Origin: Carnegiea gigantea
Lineage: Eukaryota > Streptophyta > Magnoliopsida > Caryophyllales > Cactaceae
Assembly: GCA_029747015.1 (NCBI GenBank)
Contig: JAKOGI010000448.1
Location: forward strand, 382,001 to 446,000
Reading direction: 5' to 3'
Length of the DNA: 64,000 nt
The notes under the pieces were generated by a model, which saw only the letters and a program-made list of their open reading frames with translations, did no database searches and was not told where the DNA came from. This document shows, piece after piece, positions 47,623-61,800 of this stretch (the first letter of the stretch is position 1; every line of letters starts with the position of its first letter). The translations under genes were made by a program, and so were the position numbers.

Positions 47623-49072
47623 GGGGGTGTGTTGTCTATACAATGCATGGTCCCGAGCTCTAATATAATTAAGTGGTACGAATTGTAACAATACTCAATC
47701 TACAATCCTTTTTTTGTTTGTTTGGGTGTGAATTCAGACGCTTTGTTAATGTTGTTGAGTTTTGATTGTTTATTTAGGTTGTGTTTATAATTCATGAAAT
47801 TTTGCTAAGCGCTATCAACTGGAATTTTCATAGGTGATCTTTTTGGGTATAAATGAAAGCATACAGATAGACCATCGACACTATTTAATTTATGCAAAAA
47901 TTAGAAATATTATTTATTTGGATTTTATGTATAACACAAATTCTTATTCTATAAGTTTGTGTCTTTTATTAAAATATTTTTAACAATATGCTAATCAATT
48001 TATGAATAACAAAAAATAATAAGTTTAAAAATAAAAGTAGTACTCACTTTAAAAGTAAATATATAGAACTTCTATTGTTCAATTTTATACTTGACTGACT
48101 GATAATATAGATCCTACCATTTATCTTTCATAAATAAGTCCCAAATTCATGTTCGGATAGAGAAAAAAATGATGGGGAATTTTATGAGAAGTGGGTCTTA
48201 AGGAGTTAACGTGAGAGAGATAGAGAGAGAGAAAGAAAGAGAGAGAATTAAGAAAGTTACTAATAAATTTTTTTTGATCCATATGAGCCACAAAGGGCAA
48301 TACAATGGGGGAGAGAGAAATCGAACCTGGAATCTAATACACCCAGTAGCTCAGTCAATTTAAAAAACAATTAATTTTTTAATTAATGGCCGAGATTTAC
48401 CAAAATATTTGATCTAGGATTATAAATAAATAAACCTCCTAAAATCATTCTCACACAAGTCAACTCAATATTTCTTTTATATTATATAATGGATATTTCA
48501 CAAATTATTTGATGATCATAATCTTCAAAAAGGCCACTCACTTTTTTTTTTTTTTTTTTTTTGCAAAGGTAAGTGGTAAAGAGTGATCAGATACCTCTTC
48601 TCACAAGAGCACGCCCCATCAAATCAGCAATCATAATATCCTAACACTCAATTGTGGGTGGACAGTCCCATATTATCAGCTCTGATGTTGCATGTCCTAG
48701 CTTTGCCATCCACATGTATCACGAAGTCAGTGCATAATAGTATATTATGGAAGTTGATGGGGCTTGTCCCCCATCGTTACACCCAACAAATATTATAAAG
48801 TTAAAGTTCACGGGAATTTTATAATAGTGATAACATACTTCTTGTAACAGAACATCTTTTAAGTGCCTTGCGTTAACTAAAAGTAACATATTACATCTTT
48901 GAAATAATTGATTTGCAACCATTCGAACTAATTATGATTGGTAAAGCTTTAATATTTGTTGGCTATGCCGACCAATACAAAATGACCCATTTGCGAAGAC
49001 AAATCAACATGGCATTTTCTAATCGTGACAAAAAAATGGATACAAAAGGATGATTATTTACAATTTATATAT
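47623..49072. other. Intergenic, mostly nothing recognised
   Basis: AT-rich. Includes a GA-rich stretch at 48211-48247, a possible SINE remnant at 48274-48372 and a poly-T run at 48541-48562. Confidence 0.5.
48274..48372 (-). mobile_element. Possible tRNA-derived SINE remnant
   Basis: On the minus strand: GACTGAGCTACTGGGTGTATTAG, then TTCCAGGTTCGATTTC, which fits a B box, ending in an A-rich stretch. It shares this layout with 56166-56300. No target duplication was found. Confidence 0.35.
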
Positions 49073-49080
49073 ATAACACT

Positions 49081-49316
49081 TAGAGTTGGAAATGTTTGTC
49101 CCGATACGAATCCGACCCGAAGTTAATGAGAGTAATAAGAACCTGACTTGAACCAAACCGATTTCAACCCGAAGTCGACATGATTTCTCTGCTTGGCATG
49201 AAAACTCGTTATTTTTCACTTTTGACCAAATCTCAGCTGTTTTTGACAGCGACATGAAATTAACCCGTTTATGAAATCGGTCGACCCAACCCGACCCAAC
49301 CTGTTTTCTATCTCTA
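49081..49316. mobile_element. Short hAT-like MITE upstream of gene C
   Basis: Inverted ends TAGAGTTGGAAA and TTTCTATCTCTA, with near-identical 8-base flanks ATAACACT (49073-49080) and ATAGCACT (49317-49324). The interior is rich in CCCGACC-type words at both sides. Confidence 0.75.
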
Positions 49317-49324
49317 ATAGCACT

Positions 49325-49770
49325 TTGTCACTAGTCAATCATGCCATTTTTAAAAATGTAATACATAATGATATGACTTTTAAATCCAAACAAGATAAGT
49401 AAGAAATGCCTTGTAGCCAAATATTTATTATTTTACTTTATAATAATAGCTAAAAGGGGTCGAAAAATCAGAAGTTGTTGCAAGGATGATGGACATGATT
49501 AATGGTATGATCAGGCAAGATCTACACAACCTGACTCTCCCATGCATAATCGTTTTAAAAAAGAGCTCCACATGTACCGAACTAGATGAGTTAGTTGGTA
49601 TTGGTACTGACTACTATCAGGGATTTTGTAGTAAACAAAGGGCCTAAAATAATAATGATATTGAGAAGACTAACAATAGTTAAATTGTTCAAATCACAAG
49701 GGAGGAGGGGACTTAGGGTAGGCGTTACTCTGGCGAGCTGGCTTCCTCTTCTTCTCTCTCCTTAAATTGG
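49325..49770 (+). promoter_or_regulatory. Upstream region of gene C
   Basis: Non-coding; includes CTTTATAATAATAG at about 49436 as a weak TATA candidate and a CT-rich stretch just before the 5' UTR (49741-49760). The promoter limits are not determinable by eye. Confidence 0.35.
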
Positions 49771-49776
49771 ATGATC

Positions 49777-49817
<41 letters not shown>

Positions 49818-49821
49818 GTGA
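49771..49821 (+). CDS. Short upstream ORF made mostly of a GA repeat
   Basis: ATG at 49771 opens a frame of 16 codons, Met-Ile-Lys then Arg-Glu repeats, that stops at TGA 49819-49821, two bases before the start codon of gene C. The repeat (GA)n is 49781-49815. If transcribed, it could limit or tune translation of gene C. Its presence in the mRNA is not shown. Confidence 0.35.
49781..49815. repeat. (GA)n microsatellite in the leader of gene C
   Basis: An uninterrupted GA run of 35 bases, 8 bases before the start codon of gene C. Confidence 0.95.
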
Positions 49822-49823
49822 AG

Positions 49824-52800
49824 ATGAGAAGAATAGCAGTGATTGGAGGAGGAATAAGTGGGTTAGGAGCAGCATATGAGCTTGCAAAGGCAGGGGTGCA
49901 TGTTGTGTTGTATGACAAGGAAGATTGCTTGGGTGGCCATGTAAAAACTGTCAATGTTAATGGCCTTGATCTAGATCTTGGCTTCATGGTCTTCAATCGG
50001 GTATGTTAGTCTCCATGTCATTTTAGAAAATTTTTGTTGTTTCATTAATTAGTGGGTTTGATATACTTTTATTTATTTATTTATTTTTTTACAAAGGGAG
50101 GAATTCACAGTAATAACTTGCCAAAAGGCACTTACAATGTAGAATCAACAAAAACCAAAAAAAGTTCTTCAAATCGAGATATAGTATCTGTCTCAACAAA
50201 ACTAATTTACACGATGATTGTTCATCTTCCCACTCAAATCGTTGTTTCTTCATACAACTTAGATAAGAGATCAATAGATCTATTGTAATATTCTGTTGGT
50301 GAAAGATATGTTGATTTAGTATAGTTTTCTTGAGCCAAATATATATTCTTCCGAAATGAAAAATTGCAGTTGAAATGTCGACGCCAATTGAACAGCCGTT
50401 TGCAGTAGAAATGTAATTTATCCCATGAAAATCAAGTAAACAGCCACTCAAAGCAACTGAAATCAAAACTAAGATAACACTCTCACAATTGGGGAAAAAA
50501 AAAAATAACTCCTATAATTCGGATAGAAGAATAACTCTCATAATCAGAGAGATACTTGTAAAAATAATACTAAAGTAAGTAGAAAGAAAGACAAATAACT
50601 AGGATGACTGAAGAATCAGCTATGTTAACCTGTTGAAATTATTATAATTAATGAATCAAAGATATGAGAGGGAGGGTGGTTATCAAACTCCAAAGGGGGC
50701 CCCTTTCATTAATAATTGTAAGTTTCTGCTTAGTTATTACTTATTATTTTTTTTAGTGATTAAAAAATATTGACTTTTTCAGACAAGTTTTGAAAAGATC
50801 CATAACGCCATTTTCATGTGATTTTTTTACGTGATTCATGTGTTAGAGGTCATTGTCTACCTTATCGGTCAAATATCAGTTTTGCAATTCAAATAAATAA
50901 TAGCAAATTAACAAGAAAGGAAAAGGGTACGAAACAAAATATTCTTAAAAGTCAAGTACACATCACATGAATATCAGATAACTCATAATAATCGATAAAA
51001 AAAAAAGGTTTTTTAAGGAGAGTTTTGAAGATGATGTGGTATTAGAAATGTTTTTGATTAGGTATTTTATTATACAAAATGATTAGCAAGTTTACATTTT
51101 ATATTTCAACAAAACTTGAAAGTTAATAATACTTAATTTTCATATATATCTTTTGTTTATTTATACTCGGCTCTTAATTTTGTTTTATTGATCGAAGGAA
51201 AAAAAAAAGAAGAAGAAGAAAATAGTAACTATGCTTTTCAAGTTCGTCCTAATACATTCATGGAGTTTATATTAGCCAAAAAAGTAAACAGGATACGAAA
51301 TATTGAGTGATCCACTTCATTTGTTTTTGTCAAAAAGAGAACAAGATACATAGAAAATGAATAAGAAATTACTATCATTGATGTGATGTAAGAAAAGATC
51401 CATGCTACTTGGCATATGAACTTCATTATCAAGGATATAAGAGCACCCATGGAGAAAGTTGTATGTTTCATAATTCATTGCAAATTTAGGGAAGTTAGTA
51501 TGATGATGAATTGGATGCACGATTTAGCCATTTTATATCCGACTACATGTTGCGGATCTTTTAGTACTATACCTAAATTTCTGTCATTTTTGTATATGAT
51601 AGTTTTGGCAGAACCTTTGTAAGACGGACTGAAGTTTCTTTTATTTTATCTGTTTCTTTTTTTTTAAAAAAAAAGAAGATCCATAAAAAATGGTTCTTGC
51701 AAAAATCTGGCTTAAAAACTGTCATACTTATCAACTAGTAGGATTATTATGAGTGTGACACCCTAGTCAATTTATTGTTTGTTTGCCTTCTTTGTGAGTA
51801 GCAATAATTATCCCATTGTTTCCGATCATTAATGGAGTATTACCCATGAAAATAAAATATCAAAGCAAAGTAAATACAACCACTGAGCTTAATCTGAATT
51901 CCTCCACTAATAAAAAAACAAAAACTTCTACTAAATTCTAATACAGTAGCTAATCTTCTAATTCTCCACCGACTATGAGAGGTATACTTCAGTGATGCTT
52001 GATTCCTAATTTCCGGCTATTTTCTCAAACTTCTTATGATCCTTCTACCTGTTGGGAAGTTTCTCGAGCTATCTCTGTTGGAGTTGGAGAATCCTACCCA
52101 TCTTGTGCATTAGTAGTTGAATTGTTTGCATCATTCGGAATTCGATCACCTTGCTATTTGAATCCTGCAAGTTATTAAGGGCTTGGATTGTCGAAGTGAT
52201 GCACAGAGCTTTCAACTGCCTTTAGGCCATTGATAGACGAATCAATCACACTACATGGAATAGTTCGGTTCTATGGAGAGAACTTTCAAATATGAATTGG
52301 ATATCTCTCAGCGTTACCAATTGGTTGAGAGATCATCTTACTAATTAATATTAGAGTAAGCTTGATGGACTTCATTAGAATCCTCCTTTTGGTTGTCAAC
52401 ATTGAAAGTTGCATCTCCAAATCCTGCAAGTTATTAAGAGTATCATCAACCTTTCAACCAACTCTTCAACAACTTTTCCTCCAACCAAGTTGCCACACCT
52501 TCCTTCCTAATAATTATGTTGCCATCAATTTTATGTAAGCTTGATGGTCTTCATTGATGGGCAGGTTGAGGGTTGAGTCATGAGGGTTGAATGAGTAAGG
52601 TTTTATTAACTCTAACTCTACTCGACACTCTTGCAGGTTGGTATATCCTTGACCTTAACCCTGACACTGTAGGTATCCTATAGACATTGGGTCACAACTG
52701 ATTCTCAAACATTCCCTATATAAAACATAAAATTCTTAAATAAGGTTTATTTTTATCATAAAGTTTAATATTAAACATCATATTAAACGAAAGCCCGCAT

Positions 52801-55778
52801 GATAATGCAATGTTACAATGAAAAATATTATAATTACAAATATTCTAATGTGTTGTTTAGTAACTATAATAATTATTTCACTCAACAACTACTCCAAACA
52901 TAAAAAACGGAGGGTGAGAGGATTGAGGGCCAGTGAGATCCGAAGAAGCGGAGTGAGAAGGAGATTGGGAGGAGGTGAGAAAATAGAAAGCCAAAAGAAT
53001 TTGGACAAATGGGTCCCAAAGTCTATTTTATTTTAAATTTTTTTAATAAAAAAATTAGGGTCAGCGCATCAGATTAAAGGTTCGATACCTCTACATGAGC
53101 TCGACTCTTATCACTATTTGGGTAAACTCAATTTCAGGGTTGGGACAGGTTAGAGGCAAAAAAGCCGACCCTAACCCTATTTTTTAGGGTTTTATTGGGG
53201 CAAGACCAGCAGGGCCCGAAGCTGTTGGTCAGGTCTACTTAATTTATAGCTTGCATTTATTATCATAAGGACATACAAGGAAAAGACTCAATTGTAGTTG
53301 TTGTTCCACTGTTAATACTGGCCCTATCCTCATTAGATCTCTATCAATCAAGGGGACCAATGCACCAAGTTTTTCTTTGCAAAAATGAAGCAGAAACAAA
53401 TGCAAACCTTTGTCTATTCAATTCAGGATGGGATTGGTCAAAGGAGGGAAGGTTTTGAGGAAGTAGCAAAGGTTATGGCCAATTATTATCAAGGACTGCT
53501 AGGGAGACAAAGATTACAAAGGGAGATGATTGATAGAGATCTAATGACGACAGGGCCAGTATTAACAGTGGAACAACAACTACAATTGATAGGAGCATTA
53601 ATAGAGAAGGACATTAGCTAGGGAGGCTATATTATCCATACCCTCAGTTAAGTCCCCTGGCCCAGATGGGTATAGTAGCAGCTTCTTTAAAGCATGCTAG
53701 GCTGAAGTTGGTCCCAAAGTGAGTGAAGCTATATAAGAATTCTTCCACACAGGAAGGATGTGTAAACAATGGAATGACATAAGGGTGGTCCTAATACCTA
53801 AGGTAATGGCTCCTAACCCAGCAACTGAGTTTAGACCCATCTCATGCTGTAATGTTGTATACAAGGGTATCTCAAAACTCATAAGCAGCAGACTAAAAGC
53901 TGTACTACCAAGCCTGATTAGCCAAAGCCAAGGGGCATTTGTAAGAGGTAGGGAACTACTTTATAATGTTTTTTTATGGCAAGAGATAGCAAGGGGCTCT
54001 ACTAGAAGGAATATCTCAGCCAGATATGCATGATGAAGATTGATTTGAAGAAAGCATATGACTCAGTCTATTAGGAGGCAGTTTATGAGATACTTGGCAG
54101 TCTACACTTTCTAAACATCTTCATTAAGTAGATAATGGCCTGCATTACTTCACCAAACTACATGATACACATGAAAGGAGAGGATTTTGGAAAATTTGAA
54201 GGAGGTAGAGGATTGAGACAAGGAGACCCCCTGTCTCCCCTATTATTTGTGCTAGTGATGGAATATCTATCTAGAATGTATCTACATGCAAGTTACAAGA
54301 GTGGCTTCAAGTTTCATCCACAATGTAAGGGAAACAAAATGACTCACCCGATGTTTGCTGATGATCTGATAGTGGTTAGTGCAGCTGATGCTAATACTAT
54401 CCAATATCTTATGGAGGCATTTGGTAGATTCTCTAAGAGCACAGGATTGGAGGCCAATAAGGCCAAATCACAGGTAGTTATGGGGGGCTGCAATGTACAA
54501 CAAAAACAGATGGTGTTGGACAGGACTGGGTACCAAGAGGGGAAGCTTCCATTAAGATACCTGGGTGTGCCCATTACTGCCAACAAACTCAGTAAGACTG
54601 AATGCAGGCTACTGGTGGAGAAAATTACCAAGAAAATATCAACATGGGCCACCAAAACAACCTCCTATGCTGGAAGAGTGGCTTTGATCAACACAGTTTT
54701 GATGGGAGTATACAGTTTCTGGGCTACAATCTTCATTTTGCCACAAGGAATGATCAAAGAGATAGAAAGCTTGTGTAGGAACTATCTCTGGGGAGCAGAT
54801 GCAAAATATAAAAAGGTACCATATGTCTCATGGCAAGAGATATGTAAGCCAAAGAAAAATGGAGGAATAGGCATAAAAAACATGGAGGCTTGGAATAAGG
54901 CAAGTATAGCAAAGCTAGTCTGGACAATTGCACAGAAAAAGGACTTGCTATGGGTGAAATAGGTGCATGAAAAGTATTTAACAAGTACAAGCTGGTGGAA
55001 CTATATACCCAAAAATGATGTATGCTAGTATTGGAGGAAACTACACAGGGTCAAGGAGATCTTTAAATGGGGGAGCCAGGTCAATCAAAGATGGAAGTGG
55101 GAAGGGACCAAGAATGGACAGTATTCTGTTACCTCAAGATATATTTGGTACCGGAATCTAAGGGGGAAGGAGAAATGGGCCAGAATAACCTAGCCAAGGA
55201 TAAATATACCCAGACATAATTTCACCTCCTGGGTAATGATGAAGAATAAACTCCCGGTAGCTAACAGGTTGGCCAGGTACACTGAGATCACATATCAGTG
55301 TCAGATCTGCAAGGACCATATAGAGACCCATGAACACCTAGTTTTCCAGTGTACAGGCATTCAAGGGGTATGGTAGGAGATCAGTCAATGGCTCAAAATA
55401 ATCCCAAAGCAGAATGGAGAAGAATGGTTGAAATACCTATTAGCAGTCAAGACAGAAAAGATGAAGAAGCATATCATCTATGCAGTTTTTAATGCAGTGA
55501 TATACCACATTTGGTAGGCCAGAAACCATTTGATTTTCCAAGGAAAGAGCAGTAACAGGGTACAGATCATAAATGAAGTTAAAGAGCAGGTAGTACAAAG
55601 GATATTGTATATAGCACAGAGACACCCCAAATACTATAAGCACATTGATGAGCTGTTAAAATAGTTAGGAGATAGATAGGAATCCCAGTCTACAAAGGAT
55701 ATAGGGATGTAAAGAAACTCAGTTTGGTAGTTAATGGATGTTTACCTCTATCCAAAAAATAAATAAATAAATAAATAA

Positions 55779-55870
<92 letters not shown>

Positions 55871-58800
55871 TTATGGGAATAACAAGCAAATAATATGGGA
55901 TGAAAAGAGTGGCATTTTTGATGTTGAGGTTTTATTTTGACGCATTGAATATTGTATTGGTTTATATTGAATATGTATTGTAGATGTTGTATGGAGAATT
56001 ATGTACTAACTTCTTGTTCCATTGCCTTGGGAAAAAACCCAAAAAAAAAAGCCCGTTGGTGACACATTTACGTACATCACTCCCATTTCACCTAGCGATC
56101 CTTATTTGAATCTAATCAATATGGATATACTGAAAAACTAAATACTGAATTTTAATTACAATGATTTTTTTTCCCCTTTTGAGTTAGTAGGAGTCACAAA
56201 CGACTATACAATACAAATGTAGGGGAAAATAAAACATGGGACCCAATATACTCAGTACCTCAATTTTAATCACTACGCCAAGACTTCATTGGTTCTTAGT
56301 AACACAATATGGCGTATTTAGATCAGACCAAAGTTGACCCAATCTGAACACGCCTGAAAATTTTGAGTTTTAAACATTATTTTCTTGACCTGAACCTGAA
56401 AAACTTGCAAATTAGCGGGCCAAATTCAAACCCGGATGTTGCGTTAAAATTTACCGCAAGTGTATGGTGTAGTTGTAGCTAACAATTGGCGAGTACGGAT
56501 CATGTGCATAGGAAGTTGTGTTTTCAATTATCAAAGCAAACTCAAGTGTAACAATCTAGGCGAGATAAAGTGTGAAGGGACAGTAGAACTAAACTACTAA
56601 AGCGAGAAAACTTTAGTTGTAATTAAACCTAAGGTAGACTACCTAATCAAGTCAAATCTTCACCTTCCCAAGTTATGCGAGTATTCAAGGTTGATTGGTT
56701 ATATTATTAGAGCCCATCTAAGCCCTCTCAAAAGGGTCTATAGGCTAGTCTAACTATTCTAACCACATATTTTTATGGGATTAGTTCAATTAAACTACGA
56801 GATTAACAACCCTTGACCTAGCCGACCAGCGAGTAAAACTGTTTTCATGTTCTAATCCCGACTATTCACTCTACCCACACTAGACAATCAACCTCACCTT
56901 TCAGCATAAGTTAATTGCCCTAAAATACGGATGAAAGCTCTTTTAAGCATTTCATCAAGCATATGGTGGGCGTTAGAGAAAACCCTAAATTCTAGCATAA
57001 ACAAGGGGGATAAAGGTTCAAACAGAATCAATTAGCCATCACGAGGCTAATTATAATCAAAGCAACACAATCTAACTACTAAACATCATAAAAGCATATA
57101 AACAAAACATGAACTTAAATACACAAAATAAGAGAGAAAAGAGGAGAGAAAACTTATACTTAATTGAATTGAAGATCGAATCCACAAGTTTGAATAAAAA
57201 ATCATCTTCTAATCTAACCTAATTACCCTAATTTATCCACCTCCTAATGGGGTTTGAGAGTGTGAGGAGGTACCCTAAATCGCCCCTCCAAGAACTCAGA
57301 GAAGAGCCCCCCTTAATGGGAAAAAGGACCCCCACTTATAAAGGAATGGAAGAATTAAATCATGCGAATGGAGGGGGCACGACCGTGCCCCGCAGCATGG
57401 GTAGACTGTGCTCCCCAAAAAATGGTGGCATGGCTGCACCTGAGGCACGACTACCCCATGCCACCTTTCTGGCACGGCAGCATGGCCGTGCGTCCTACTG
57501 CATGGCCGTGCACTCTACTGTTTCCTTCAGCTCTGCTTCCCTTGGTGATCGGGCTTCATCGGACTTCTAGTATTCCTTGAATTGATTCCCAAGACCTTAT
57601 TTTCTATCAAAATCCGAGAATTTCTCCTGAAAATAAGGCAAAACACATTATAAGCACAGTATGAATCGAAGAAAGTGAATTTGACCCTTCCTTATCTAAA
57701 TTCGACATAAAAATCATGAGAACAAGTGATCAAATAGGACCTAAAATCAGGACAAATAAAAGTTTATCACCGAACCCGCCCGTTCAACCCAAATATTATA
57801 TCTTTAGGTGTAATTAGATAAAAAGATATCACCTAAAAAATACAAAATTTTAATGATAAAAATAAAAAGAGCGTGAAATTAGGCCTAAGTCTGATGTCGT
57901 TTAAAAAATAATAATTCATAAGAGCCATCCTTTTTTTTTTTTTTTTGGGTTGCAATAGGAGCCATCCTATTTGCCAAAACAACTTCTTATGTGAGTTATG
58001 TCAATAAAAACCCCAAAAAAATAAAATTAAAGTTAATTAATGTTCATTTCCCTGCCCTCTCCTTTCAGTCCAAGCAACGTAAAAAGAGGGGGTTAGCCCA
58101 TGCTTAGCCCAATCTCTGGATACAGGCAGTCGTATAAAAGACTCGTCAGACCACGCTAATGATTTATGACAAGCATGGATTTTGTTGTTATCATGCATCT
58201 CAGTTGTTAGCCACGGGTAAGCTTGTGTACTTCTTGACCTACTTAGACTTCATAAGAGGTGGGATCAAGGTTAGGGTGGGGTTAGTTTTATTGTAACTTG
58301 TGAGTACTTTATTCATCTACAGTTCTACACTGAATGAAAAGATAACTACGATGAATGTCTTGTAATAACAACCAGCAGCAGTTGTTGAACTCTGTTTGAC
58401 GTCTTCTCTTGCTTGTTAACTATGCAGTCTGTGCCCTTTTGCAGGTTACATTTCCACACATGACGGAGCTCTTTGATAGCCTTGGCATTGATACGGAGCC
58501 ATCTGATGTGACCTTTTCAGTAAGTTTAGACAGTGGTGGGGGATTTGATTGGGGAACCCAAAATGGGTTAAGAAGTGTGTTTGCACAGAAGAGTAATTTG
58601 CTGAAGCCAAACTTCTGGAGTATGATCAGGGAAATTAAGAAGTTCAAAGATGACGTGATCATGTAAGATGTCCAAACTTCTGGAGCCACTTCTGATCCTT
58701 GTACAATTCTAGCTCTCATTTATTTACCGCGGGTCATATCAGAGTATGATCATGCCATGAAGACCTTCTATGTCTGTTAGGCAATTAGCTTCTTTAATTG

Positions 58801-61800
58801 GAAAGGTTAAGAAGAAACAAATACGTTTGATCAGTTCTATGCTATCCATTTGCCATGTCTTAAGGCATGGTGGGGTGTTGCATTTACTTGATTTTCTTTT
58901 AAAAAAATGCTTGCTCATCTTAAATTGTCAAAAAATGCTTGTTTATCTTAAATTGTCAAAATGTTGGATCTGTATGTGTTTCTAAAGATAACTCCTATCT
59001 TCCATATTTTTGAAGGTACCTTGAAGAGGTTGAGGATAACCGAGACATGGCCCATACTGAAACTCTTGGTCATTTCATCAAGTCAAGGGGTTACCGTGAG
59101 TTGTTTCAAAAGGCTTACCTGGTGAGACTAACAAGCTTTTGATTTATGCTTTGGCAGGCTAGGCTTCCAAATCAGATTATGCCTAATTATCTATCATCGG
59201 GCAAGAGCTGATGCTAAAATTTTGTAGGTTCCCATCTGTGCCTCCATTTGGTCTTGTTCCCCGGACAGGGTTTTGGACTTTTCTGCCTTTTCTGTGCTTT
59301 CCTTCTTCCGCAGTTATTACTTGCTTCAGGTGCATGCCATTAAATGTTTCCGTTGTGGACTGTTACTGGGCATACCTTGGCTAATCTTATAATTGAACAT
59401 TTGTCTTGGCAGTTGTCTGGTTATCCACAGTGGCTTACTGTGAGAGGACGATCACATTGTTTTGTGAAGAAGGTTGGATTACTGGTTACTGTTTTCCGTT
59501 CATAAGACAAAATGTTACTCTTTCATCATAATCTCTTTCAACGATGTTGAAACGATACCGATGTCTTCCTTTTCTTTCTGTATGTGTTTTTGTGTTTGTA
59601 CCTTGTTAGCGTGTTATAATACTTTTCGTGTCTATTGCAGATAACAGATGAGCTTGAGCTCAGAGGAGCTGAAATAAAAACCGGCTGTGAAGTGCATTCT
59701 GTTTTGACAAGCAATAGCGGTCAGTGGTCACATTCAATTCGAGACTACTCTTAATTTGCTTGTTGATGAAGTTCTTCTGTATATGCTTTTGGTACTATGA
59801 ACGGACACATGTGAACTCTACTCCTATAAGTTCTTGTGAGAGTTGTATTCATTCAGTGTTGATTTTTTGATTTCTTGGGTAATAGCATTATACAGTCACT
59901 GCACCATGTGTCTATACTTGCACGGCAAACCTTTTAATGCATAAAGCATATTTTCCTGTCTCTAAATTACACGTAAGGCTGCTAATCAAACCTTCAGGGT
60001 CACCGGACCATCCATTTTATAAAATAGATCCATTATGGCTTCACAATGCTAACTCAGAAAATGTGCAATGTGGGCAATCTGAAGGGACTGGTTTAGAAGG
60101 CAAGTGCATTATAACAAGAGCTGGACTAATTTCAGCAAAAAACTTCACATCTGCAGCAATTTCCTGCATAATCAGGTGACAGAATGCGCCGGCAGTGGCT
60201 GTAGTTACGAGCCTATTGAAAAATAAGTTCTCATTGCTTTATGCCTGTTCCCATTTGAGGAAAAGATGCATCTATCTTCGATGGACCAACTGAATTAGTG
60301 TTTTCGGTCCGTCTTTCATTGACTTCCATAACAAGTCTTACTGAATTATTAATGGCTTTGCAGGTAGTGTATTGTTTCACGGTAATGGTTTGCAGGAAAT
60401 ATATGATGGATGTGTAATGGCTGTTCCTGCACCAGATGCCATAAAAATATTAGGAAAGGAAGCTACACTTGAGGAAATGAGAATACTTGGTGCTTTCCAG
60501 AACATCCACAGGCATGGCTTCTTTTTAATTATGGGTTGTCTTACTCATTTTGTTGAATTTTCTTGACAAGATTGGCTCAACTTGAGGTCATGTGTCACCT
60601 GATTGGCTCAACTTGGGGTCATGTATCGCCTGTCCGTGTGATTTTATATATATATATATATATTATTTCAATGCTTAGTGCAATTTTTTCTTCCCTTTCA
60701 ATTCTACATGCATTGTATTCACCTTCTGAGGAAGCAAGAATCCTATCTACTGTTAATTTTTTATGTTGATATAGGATGGTTTGTGAATAGAGTATTGGTT
60801 TTAGACTTGCCGTCAATTTCTCAGTGTGCTCCTGTTCTACTATTTCAAAGGGTAGTTTGCATTCCATTTCCTAGTAATCGACTATAGTTATATGGCTCTA
60901 TTGATGTACATTACCCTCAAATGACGCAAATACATTGCTGATATAATTACGGTACACTGGAAGATGCTATATTGCTATGCATTTAAGGGACTGGACTTTC
61001 TCCTGCTCCCTCTCTGCAAAAAACCACACACATTAAGAAAAAAGTAAAAGAAAAGAGGATTTTTCTGAAGATGCTATATTGCTATGCGCAGCTAATCAAT
61101 TCTGAAGTTGAAGCATTTTTGTGATACAAAAATTGATATGCAATTTTTCAACTCTTTGATGCAGTGATTTATTCCTTCATCACGACAAAAGTTTCATGCC
61201 TCAAAATTTGGCAGCATGGAGTGCCTGGAATTTTCTGGGGAGTGCAGATGGTGGAGCATATTTGACATATTGGCTAAATGTACTCCAGGTCTGTCATTTT
61301 CTCTCATATTCAGACAGCATTCTGTCGGTGATTCTCTATTTTGAGGTTACTGCATGCATTAGAATGTGCTGACATTGTAAAATAATAAAAAGGCTATTAA
61401 AAGGAAATCATGGTGTACAAAGAGGTCAGTGATACCCTCTTCCTTCGTGGTGCTTTTTTATGACAACCAGCCCCACCCATGATGATCCCCTATGAAGCGA
61501 GGTTGGGGTAGGCATGTACACAGCTTTATAATGCCTGTGAGTTAGATAGGTTTTTCCACAAAGACTGAAAAAGATCTTTGAAAGGGACTTTTGTTAAGGT
61601 ATGTAGAAGCAAGTTGAGTAGAACTTGGGGCAAAAGGTATGAAAAAGATCTTTGCTCCAAGTTCTTTCGATCTTGTTGATTTTATGGATAGTTCCCATAT
61701 TGGAGGTGTATGATGCTAGCTTTGCATCCAACCTTTTGCTCTTGATATATATATATATATTTATATATAAAATACAATATTCTTTTCCTTATCAAAAAAG

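Noticed and set aside
49767..49823. Arg-Glu repeat N-terminal extension of gene C in the current sequence
   Set aside because: The in-frame extension would start at TTG; the only upstream ATG (49771) is in another frame.
53331..55680. TAG read as tryptophan (recoding)
   Set aside because: The rest of the window uses the standard code and gene A has open frames ending in normal stops; decay of a dead LINE explains it.
59937..60179. Possible extra exon in gene C (80-codon ORF)
   Set aside because: It lies in intron 6, has no counterpart in A or B, and exon 6 joins exon 7 in frame without it.
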